A stretch of DNA of 10,454 nt from Candidatus Methanoplasma sp. (lineage in GTDB: Archaea > Thermoplasmatota > Thermoplasmata > Methanomassiliicoccales > Methanomethylophilaceae): contig JAITQH010000015.1 in assembly GCA_031288985.1 (NCBI GenBank), positions 1-10,454 on the forward strand, given 5' to 3'. The position numbers were made by a program, and so were the translations under genes. The notes below the pieces were generated by a model. It was given only the letters and a program-made list of their open reading frames with translations, did not search any database and had not been told where the DNA came from. Shown here piece after piece: positions 5,722 to 10,454 of the stretch (its first letter is position 1; every line of letters begins with the position of its first letter).

Positions 5722-6921
5722 ATGAACAATATCAGGATGCCAAGGGATCAATACCTCGACCGCCTCATTGATTTCAAAGATAAACCCGTAATAAAAGCAA
5801 TAGTGGGGATAAGGCGTTGCGGCAAATCCACCCTCCTTGAGATGTACAAAGACCACCTCGCATCATCCGGAGTCGATCCGGAGAACATAATCTCGATGAA
5901 CTTCGCCCACGCGCCGTTCACAGAGATGACCGCGGATGACGTCAAGAGCGAAGCGAGAAAGAGGACAGGCAGAATCTACATTCTTCTTGACGAAGTGCAG
6001 ATGTTGGAATCGTGGGACAAGATGGCGCTCGACCTCTTTGAAAACGTCGACTGCGACATATGCATCACGGGATCCAATTCGGTCATGTTCTCCTCGAAAC
6101 TGTCCACACTGCTCTCGGGGCGTGCGGTGACGATAGAGATGTTCCCCTTCTCGTACGTGGAGTTCCTCCGCTTCGCGAAGACAGAGGATTCCGACAAAGC
6201 GCTGACGGAGTACATGACGTACGGAGGATTCCCGTTGGCATTGATGGTCCGCGGATCCAAAGACGCCGAGACGGCGATATTGGAAGATGTATACAGCACC
6301 GTGGTCCTCAAGGACATCGTCATGAGAAAGAACATCAGGAACGAGCAGATGCTTGACAGGATATCCAGATTCCTGATGAGGAACATAGGCAATCCCGTTT
6401 CTGTAAAAAGCATCAGGGACTACATGACAAGCAACGGCCTGAAGGTCAACTTCGACACAGTGGACGATTATCTCGGATGCCTGGAGGAATCGCTCACCTT
6501 CTACCGTGCGAAGAGGTACAATATCAAGACGAAGGAGGAGCTCGTCGTGAACGACAAGTTCTACTTGTCCGATCTCGGAATCAGGACGGCAGTCCTGGGA
6601 AGGAGGGAAGCGGACGTGGGGCGCATCATGGAGAATCTCGTCTACTTGGAGCTCCGGCGCAGGAGATTCACCGTTTATGTGGGCAAGCTGGACGACAATG
6701 AGATCGACTTTGTGGCCATGGACGGCATTCGGAAGGTATACGTCCAAGTGTGCTATTCCCTGAAAGATCCGGATACCGAGTTCAGAGAGATACGGCCGCT
6801 CAAGGCCATCAACGACCACCACCGCAAGATCGTCGTCGTTATGGAGCGGTCGATGAACAGCGACCGCGACGGGATCTCGGAGATCGAACTCAGGGAATTT
6901 CTCAAAGGAACAGAAATTTGA
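5722..6921 (+). CDS. AAA ATPase with DUF4143-type C-terminal domain
   Basis: The 399-aa protein has an N-terminal P-loop ATPase domain: Walker A GIRRCGKST (29-37), Walker B IYILLDEVQ (85-93) and a sensor-like ITGSNS (115-120). The GRAVTIEMFPFSYVEFL segment (133-149) and a middle winged-helix-like region (about 205-265) follow, which is the layout of the ATPase/DUF4143 family. The C-terminus has E304 (ENLVYLEL), D329 (NEIDFVA) and Q342 (YVQVCYSL), resembling a degenerate PD-(D/E)xK nuclease core in which the usual ExK is QVC. These proteins are abundant, variable in copy number and of unknown role in archaea and bacteria. The gene stands alone, with an AT-rich promoter and a 45-bp direct repeat on each side. 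A stem-loop (6922-6938) begins right after its stop. Family assignment is firm; function is not known. Confidence 0.88.
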   Translation: MNNIRMPRDQYLDRLIDFKDKPVIKAIVGIRRCGKSTLLEMYKDHLASSGVDPENIISMNFAHAPFTEMTADDVKSEARKRTGRIYILLDEVQMLESWDKMALDLFENVDCDICITGSNSVMFSSKLSTLLSGRAVTIEMFPFSYVEFLRFAKTEDSDKALTEYMTYGGFPLALMVRGSKDAETAILEDVYSTVVLKDIVMRKNIRNEQMLDRISRFLMRNIGNPVSVKSIRDYMTSNGLKVNFDTVDDYLGCLEESLTFYRAKRYNIKTKEELVVNDKFYLSDLGIRTAVLGRREADVGRIMENLVYLELRRRRFTVYVGKLDDNEIDFVAMDGIRKVYVQVCYSLKDPDTEFREIRPLKAINDHHRKIVVVMERSMNSDRDGISEIELREFLKGTEI

Positions 6922-6987
6922 CTCCGACGGACTCGGAGACCGGCGAGAGTTCCGATCCCCGCTCCCACCGCACATTGCAGTTTCTTT
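6922..6987 (+). terminator. Stem-loop and T-rich tract after the AAA ATPase gene
   Basis: CTCCGA (6922-6927) and TCGGAG (6933-6938) form a 6-bp hairpin directly after the TGA. A T-rich TTTCTTT follows at 6981-6987. The two are separated by about 40 bp, so this is not a classic intrinsic terminator; the T-tract alone may end transcription. Confidence 0.35.
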
Positions 6988-7002
6988 GACCATGCGCAGT
7001 CA

Positions 7003-7047
7003 GCCAAGCGGGCGCGTATGCATTGAAAGAAGACCGAACCGGACAAT
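7003..7047 (+). repeat. 45-bp direct repeat, copy 2
   Basis: This is the second copy of the repeat at 5558-5602, differing at 7010 (G for A) and 7045 (A for G). It lies about 80 bp after the AAA ATPase stop and just beyond the terminator of the convergent helicase gene. It has no coding meaning in either location that I can see. Confidence 0.85.
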
Positions 7048-7052
7048 GAATG

Positions 7053-7085
7053 AAAAAAGCAAATCCCCCGCGAAGATCCGCGAGG
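7053..7085 (-). terminator. Hairpin plus T-run terminator of the DEAD-box helicase gene
   Basis: On the minus strand CCTCGCG and CGCGGGG (plus 7079-7085 and 7066-7072) pair over 7 bp, with one G.U and a 6-nt loop. A run of six T follows at plus 7058-7053. A second 6-bp hairpin, GGAGAG-TATC-CTCTCC (7097-7112), lies just upstream. The form is close to a bacterial intrinsic terminator, although archaea usually need only the T-run. Confidence 0.6.
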
Positions 7086-7132
7086 TTTGGGAGGAGGGAG
7101 AGTATCCTCTCCGCTCCGTCCCGTGTTATTGT

Positions 7133-8740
7133 TCAGTTGCCGCTCGGGGCCGCTCTCGACCTTTCGGCGTAGCGCACCTTCTGCGGGGCTTCCTGAACGG
7201 TGACGGTCTTGGAACCGTATGAGCACCCGTTGATGGCCTCTGTGACGGCCTTGGCGGAATTGTACGGCAATTCGAAGAACGATGACGACTCTCCGAGTCC
7301 TATCCTGCCTATTCCTGTGCCGCCGAGTCCGTCGGTTATGAACTGAGCTATCTGCACCCGAGTGAGTCCGTCGTCTCTGCCGAGGTTGATCTGCAGGATG
7401 ACGCTGCCCTTCTTTTCCCTGACCTTCACGGGCTTCGACACGGAAACCTGCGGCCTCTCGGTCTCTGCGGCGCGGGGTCTTTCTGCGGAGGCCTCTGCGG
7501 GGTTCCTCTCGCGCCTCTCGGTCTCTGCGGCGCGGGGTCTTTCTGCTGAGACCTCTGCGGGTTTCCTCTCGCGCCTCTCGCGTTTCTCCTTCACGACCGG
7601 TTCAGGGTCGGTGAATTGGTGGTCCATCACAGGGATGTCCTCCGCTCTGACCCTCATGATCTCCTTTCCGGTGGCCCTCTCGTACATAGATATGCGGCGA
7701 TCCTCCATCTTCGTGACGAAGGAGACGGCGGCGCCTTCCTTCCCGGCGCGTCCTGTGCGCCCGATGCGGTGCATGTATGTGTCAGAGTCGGGGGGCACGT
7801 CGTAGTTCACGACGAGATCGACGTTGTTCACGTCGAGGCCCCTTGCGGCCACATCCGTTGCTATCAGAACCTGGAACATATCGTTCCTGAAGTTCTTCAT
7901 CACGCGGTCTCTGCGCATCTGCGGCATGTCGCCGTGCATTGCGGCCGATTTGTAATCTCCGGAAAGCTGAATTATGAGCTCGTCCACCATCTTCTTAGTC
8001 TGGCAGAACACTATCGTCTTCGGGTTCCCTCTGCCGAGCACCGTCGCGAGGCGCTCGAACTTGTACATGCGGGAAACGGGTATGAAGTACTGCTTGGTGA
8101 GGTCGGAGCAGGGCTCGTCGACCGACACGAGAAGCTCAGTCGGGTTGAACATGTATTTCGCGGCCGCCTTCTTCACTTCAGGCGCCATCGTGGCGGAGAA
8201 CAGCGACGTGCGCCTCTTCTTCGGAAGGGCGTCCATTATGAAGTCCAGCTCCTCGGAGAATCCCATGTCGAGCATGCGGTCCGCCTCGTCGAGTACGGCT
8301 TCCGACACGAAAGAGAGGTCCAGGTGGCCTCTCTCCATCATGTCCTTAACCCTCCCGGGCGTGCCGACCACAAGGTCGACGCCGCGTTCCAGCCTTGATG
8401 CCTGGAGGCCTATGCTGGCTCCGCCGTATACGGCGACGCTCTTGTGTCCCGAATAGCGGGACAGTTTGTAAATCTCATTCTCTATCTGCACCGCAAGCTC
8501 TCTTGTGGGTGCGAGCACGATGGCCTGGGGAGCTCCCAGACCGCATTTGATCCTGGACAGCACCGGAAGGGCGTACGCCCCTGTTTTTCCTGTGCCTGTC
8601 TGCGCCTGTGCAAGGACGTCTTTGCCTTCAAGAGCCGCCGGTATCGCCGCACACTGAACGGGGGTTGGTTCAGTCCATCCCGCGTCCCTGACGGCATCGG
8701 CAACCTTGCTGCTGATCCCTAATTCTACGAAAGTCGACAT
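7133..8740 (-). CDS. deaD: DEAD-box ATP-dependent RNA helicase (DeaD/CsdA-like) with DbpA-type RNA-binding tail
   Basis: The 535-aa protein has every superfamily 2 DEAD-box motif: Q-motif region F4 to Q29, AQTGTGKT (46-53), PTRELA (78-83), TPGR (127-130), DEAD (151-154), SAT (182-184), ATDVAARGLD (294-303) and HRIGRTGR (324-331). After the second RecA domain comes a charged Arg/Glu-rich linker (about 384-432) with two near-identical 20-residue units. A DbpA/CsdA-like RNA-binding domain (about 446-516) and a basic tail follow. It most likely unwinds structured RNA in the cytoplasm, in ribosome assembly or cold adaptation by analogy with DeaD/CsdA. The ATG at 8740 is set by the Q motif. A TATA-like box at 8783-8792 would give a leader of about 20 nt. 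It is a monocistronic gene with its own hairpin terminator. Confidence 0.92.
   Translation of the reverse strand: MSTFVELGISSKVADAVRDAGWTEPTPVQCAAIPAALEGKDVLAQAQTGTGKTGAYALPVLSRIKCGLGAPQAIVLAPTRELAVQIENEIYKLSRYSGHKSVAVYGGASIGLQASRLERGVDLVVGTPGRVKDMMERGHLDLSFVSEAVLDEADRMLDMGFSEELDFIMDALPKKRRTSLFSATMAPEVKKAAAKYMFNPTELLVSVDEPCSDLTKQYFIPVSRMYKFERLATVLGRGNPKTIVFCQTKKMVDELIIQLSGDYKSAAMHGDMPQMRRDRVMKNFRNDMFQVLIATDVAARGLDVNNVDLVVNYDVPPDSDTYMHRIGRTGRAGKEGAAVSFVTKMEDRRISMYERATGKEIMRVRAEDIPVMDHQFTDPEPVVKEKRERRERKPAEVSAERPRAAETERRERNPAEASAERPRAAETERPQVSVSKPVKVREKKGSVILQINLGRDDGLTRVQIAQFITDGLGGTGIGRIGLGESSSFFELPYNSAKAVTEAINGCSYGSKTVTVQEAPQKVRYAERSRAAPSGN
7453..7580 (-). repeat. Tandem 60-bp repeat inside the helicase linker
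   Basis: Two 60-bp units (7453-7512 and 7513-7572) differ at only three positions, and a partial third unit continues to 7580. They encode residues about 388-429, two 20-residue units each containing the sequence SAERPRAAETE. The period is in frame, so copy-number change would only lengthen the linker. Confidence 0.85.
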
Positions 8741-8782
8741 GATTCATCATCTCAGATAAAAAGCCCTGGTGAATGATGGACC

Positions 8783-8792
8783 CTTTATTAAA
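8783..8792 (-). promoter_or_regulatory. TATA box of the helicase gene
   Basis: On the minus strand ATTTAATAAA lies about 47 bp before the ATG. Standard spacing predicts a start near 8761 and a leader of about 20 nt containing a weak GAGATGATG ribosome-binding sequence. A nearer TTTTTATC (about 8756-8763) lies too close to the ATG for a normal TATA box. Confidence 0.45.
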
Positions 8793-8965
8793 TCAGGGTG
8801 TAGCATCGCCCCTATTTAAGCTGTGGCATCCGCCAACCATATTTTTAGGGTTCAGCCTTCGATCCGCCGTCGGATCATGCCGTTCCAACCTATCCCCCCG
8901 GACATCCGTTCGAACCCGATGCCAACGAACAGAGCGGAGATCCGAGGATCGAGGCAAAAGGCCGC

Positions 8966-9001
8966 ACACCGCCTAAAACACCGCCTAAAACACCGCCTAA
9001 A
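8966..9001. repeat. Three perfect tandem copies of a 12-bp unit
   Basis: ACACCGCCTAAA is repeated three times with no mismatch, directly between the helicase and ACT-domain genes. It is not within a credible coding frame. It looks like a short minisatellite; possible copy-number variation between strains is inferred. Confidence 0.85.
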
Positions 9002-9089
9002 CCCAATCGAATCCGGACGATGAATGTCCGTGCGGCCCAACAGCATTTTGTGCGGATCCGGGGAGATCCGAGGCCTGCAAACTGCGTCC

Positions 9090-9773
9090 TCAGTCCTTTA
9101 CGGTGGTCTCCGCCGATTGGATGCACTTCGTCAGCACGGAGTACGCATTGATCATGTCCGCCTCGCCGACGATGAATATCGTGTCGGTGTGGCAGCTCAC
9201 GGTCTCCTCTATGTTGATCCCCGCGTCGGACAGGTTGGTGATCAGATAGGCGATGACTCCGCTGGTATCGACGATCCGCTCCGGCGACTTGACCGCTATC
9301 TCCACAAGGTTCTCCCTTATCTTGATGATGTTGAACCTTCCCACGGTGTCCATGATCCTTTCCTTCAGGGTGCGGTCGGCGATTATCGTCACGGCGGATG
9401 CCGACTGGACGCATTGCATTATGGAACTCTCGTTCCAAAGATCCTTGAAAAGACTGTCCATTTTGTGAAGAACGGTCCAATCGTTCTTTGCGGTCACGAT
9501 GCAGGTCTTGGTCCTCATCTCCAAACGGCTGTATTTGAGGATCCGGAGGATGCTGGTCTCGTGGTCCGTGGTGACGCCGAGCTTGCCCGCGTACCTCCGG
9601 CATGCGATCATCACGGCCTCTTCGTTGTCGATGTCCATTTCCTTCATGATCAGGCGTGCCAGAGAGGAGTAGTTGATCAATCCTTTGGAGACGCAGTCTT
9701 TGATGCTGGGGTGGGCGTCTATGTAAAATCTGGTCCTTTCGGCGAGACTCTCTTTCGACACGTTCTTGGACAT
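9090..9773 (-). CDS. ACT-domain-containing protein of unknown function
   Basis: The 227-aa protein has a helical N-terminal half (about 5-85), with a segment like a helix-turn-helix or helical bundle (SLARLIMKEMDIDNEEAVM, 37-55). The second half has alternating strands and helices. The clearest ACT module is at about 155-218, with V157-E158-I159, a DTSGVIAYLITNLSDAGIN helix region (169-187) and the strand TIFIVGEAD (198-206). A diverged module may precede it (about 88-145). ACT domains usually bind amino acids and control enzymes or transcription. No catalytic domain is attached, so a sensor or regulator role is inferred. It lies downstream of the argD-type gene on the same strand but has its own TATA box exactly 26 bp before the ATG, implying a leaderless message. 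No Shine-Dalgarno sequence is present. Confidence 0.7.
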   Translation of the reverse strand: MSKNVSKESLAERTRFYIDAHPSIKDCVSKGLINYSSLARLIMKEMDIDNEEAVMIACRRYAGKLGVTTDHETSILRILKYSRLEMRTKTCIVTAKNDWTVLHKMDSLFKDLWNESSIMQCVQSASAVTIIADRTLKERIMDTVGRFNIIKIRENLVEIAVKSPERIVDTSGVIAYLITNLSDAGINIEETVSCHTDTIFIVGEADMINAYSVLTKCIQSAETTVKD

Positions 9774-9795
9774 GTCCGCATAATGGAAAAGGAAG

Positions 9796-9802
9796 TATAT
9801 AT
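9796..9802 (-). promoter_or_regulatory. TATA box of the ACT-domain gene (leaderless)
   Basis: TATATAT is centred at 9799, 26 bp before the ATG at 9773. This is the spacing expected when transcription starts at the A of the start codon. With no Shine-Dalgarno sequence present, it is the cleanest leaderless promoter in the window. Confidence 0.65.
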
Positions 9803-9826
9803 GTCCTATTCAAAACATAATAGTTG

Positions 9827-9841
9827 AAAAGGTTTGAAAAA
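9827..9841 (-). terminator. Oligo-T terminator after the argD-type gene
   Basis: On the minus strand TTTTT (plus 9841-9837) and a second TTTT (plus 9830-9827) follow the stop codon by about 17-30 bp. No hairpin is visible, which fits archaeal T-run termination. Their position before the ACT-gene TATA box supports separate transcripts. Confidence 0.5.
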
Positions 9842-9857
9842 TCGAACATTGTGTCGG

Positions 9858-10454
9858 TCAGGCGATTAGCTCTCCGAACAGCGTCATGAACGAGTCCTTC
9901 TGCGCCTTGGTGAGGATCAGAGGAGGTATCAGACGAATGACGTTTCCGTGGCACACGTTGATCAGCACACCCCTGTCGCGCATGGCGATTTGGATGTTCT
10001 TTGCGGTCTCATCGCTGTCCATCTCGACGCCGATGATGAATCCCTTGCCGCGGACATCCCTGATCTTATCGGAACCCAGCCCTTTCAGTTCGGACGCCCA
10101 TTCCCCGCCGAGGTCCGCAACGTTGTCGAGGAGCTTCTCCTCGATTATGGCATCGATGACGGCGCAGCCCGCGGCGCAGACCAGAGGATTGCCGCCGAAC
10201 GTCGTCCCGTGGGTGCCGGGGGTCATGACGTCGGAGATCTCGGCGGTCGAGACGACGGCGCCGATGGGCACTCCGCCGCCCAGCCCCTTTGCCATGGTGA
10301 GTATGTCGGGGATCACGCCGTAATGCTCCGTGCCGCACCATTTGCCCGTGCGTCCGACCCCGGTCTGGACCTCATCGGCTATCAGCAGCGCGCCGTTGTC
10401 GGTGCATATGTCGCGCAGCGCCCTGTAGAATCCGGGATCCGCCGACACGACCCC
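9858..10454 (-). CDS. argD: Acetylornithine-type class III aminotransferase, C-terminal half (cut by the right edge)
   Basis: The frame runs open to the window edge, giving about 199 C-terminal residues of a family usually near 390-400 long. Class III PLP-aminotransferase features are present: GALLIADEVQTGVGRTG with the pyridine-binding aspartate, DILTMAKGLGGGVPIGA with the Schiff-base lysine, and GTHGTTFGGNPLVCAAG, the phosphate-binding Thr region. The pattern fits ArgD, which converts N-acetylglutamate semialdehyde to N-acetylornithine using glutamate in arginine synthesis. Related ornithine, LysJ-type or 4-aminobutyrate aminotransferases cannot be excluded without the N-terminus and neighbours. 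The GTG at 10446-10448 is an internal valine, not the start. The gene ends in TGA and is followed by an oligo-T terminator. Confidence 0.85.
   Translation of the reverse strand, partial: GVVSADPGFYRALRDICTDNGALLIADEVQTGVGRTGKWCGTEHYGVIPDILTMAKGLGGGVPIGAVVSTAEISDVMTPGTHGTTFGGNPLVCAAGCAVIDAIIEEKLLDNVADLGGEWASELKGLGSDKIRDVRGKGFIIGVEMDSDETAKNIQIAMRDRGVLINVCHGNVIRLIPPLILTKAQKDSFMTLFGELIA

Larger units (their letters stand above)
8741..9089. other. Gene-free stretch between the helicase and ACT-domain genes
   Basis: No ORF here has convincing codon use or a ribosome binding site. The 349 bp hold the helicase promoter, a TATTTTTAGG T-rich element (8840-8849), a 6-bp hairpin GATCCG-CCGT-CGGATC (8861-8876), the 3x12-bp tandem repeat (8966-9001) and an 11-bp direct repeat GAGATCCGAGG (8937-8947 and 9063-9073). 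It may contain the end of the ACT-gene transcript or an unrecognised small RNA; I can support neither. Confidence 0.5.

Noticed and set aside
6947..6970. A stretch resembling a tRNA T-arm (GAGTTCCGATCCCC) downstream of the ATPase gene, possible att remnant
   Set aside because: Only loosely like the tRNA-Thr 3' end, with several mismatches and no continuous match to the tRNA terminus, so not evidence of site-specific integration.
5863..6993. A 376-codon open frame on the minus strand opposite the AAA ATPase gene
   Set aside because: It is the antisense shadow of a gene with clear Walker motifs; its product is rich in His/Val/Arg with no recognisable domain and lacks a ribosome binding site.
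7616..8398. A 260-codon plus-strand open frame across the helicase gene
   Set aside because: Antisense shadow of the conserved DEAD-box core, with a His/Val-rich product and no start signal.
8861..9073. Possible CRISPR or phage-related repeat array
   Set aside because: The 12-bp units are tandem without spacers, and the 11-bp repeat occurs only twice. There are no cas or phage genes.
8890..9954. A 354-codon minus-strand frame spanning the ACT gene and the gap
   Set aside because: It is a different frame from the ACT-domain gene, crosses the tandem repeat and the argD end, and gives an Arg/His/Gln-rich product with no domain.
10446..10448. GTG as a start codon for a short 196-aa aminotransferase
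   Set aside because: The frame continues through it to the window edge with family-like residues, and the N-terminal half of the enzyme must lie outside the window.

Overview
The window looks like archaeal chromosome, most likely from the Thermoplasmata/Methanomassiliicoccales side of the Euryarchaeota. That placement is an inference from gene content and signals, not a database match. The archaeal signs are a Nob1-type PIN/zinc-ribbon rRNA nuclease, AT-rich TATA-like boxes 20-30 bp upstream of starts, several starts that look leaderless, tRNA-Ser with a G discriminator and tRNA-Thr with a U discriminator. All three tRNA genes carry an encoded CCA. Of the nine protein genes with a visible stop, eight end in TGA, one in TAA and none in TAG.

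Layout from left to right: an uncertain partial ORF at the left edge; nob1 (minus) diverging from a flavodoxin/2x[4Fe-4S] EFR1-type protein (plus); proB and proA (minus, transcribed proA then proB, 4 bp apart), whose end abuts the EFR1 gene with no spacer; tRNA-Ser(CGA) (plus); tRNA-Arg(CCT) (minus); a SlyD-like FKBP prolyl isomerase (minus) with a good candidate operator; tRNA-Thr(TGT) (plus); a 293-bp gene-free stretch leading into an AAA ATPase with a DUF4143-type C-terminus (plus); a DEAD-box RNA helicase with a DbpA-like tail (minus, with a hairpin/T-run terminator); a 349-bp gene-free stretch with a 3x12-bp tandem repeat; an ACT-domain protein (minus); and the C-terminal half of an ArgD-type aminotransferase (minus), cut by the right edge.

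Most genes are housekeeping. proA/proB (glutamate to proline), argD (ornithine/arginine) and possibly the ACT-domain protein fit amino-acid metabolism of the glutamate family. nob1, the helicase, the FKBP and the tRNAs serve ribosome maturation, RNA handling, folding and translation. The accessory-looking part is about 5.43-7.05 kb. There, a single AAA/DUF4143 gene with an AT-rich, inverted-repeat promoter lies between two 45-bp direct repeats (43/45 identical), just downstream of a tRNA gene. I see no integrase, transposase, CRISPR array or phage genes. The repeat-bounded ATPase is the best candidate for something not fully described, but it is a modest one.
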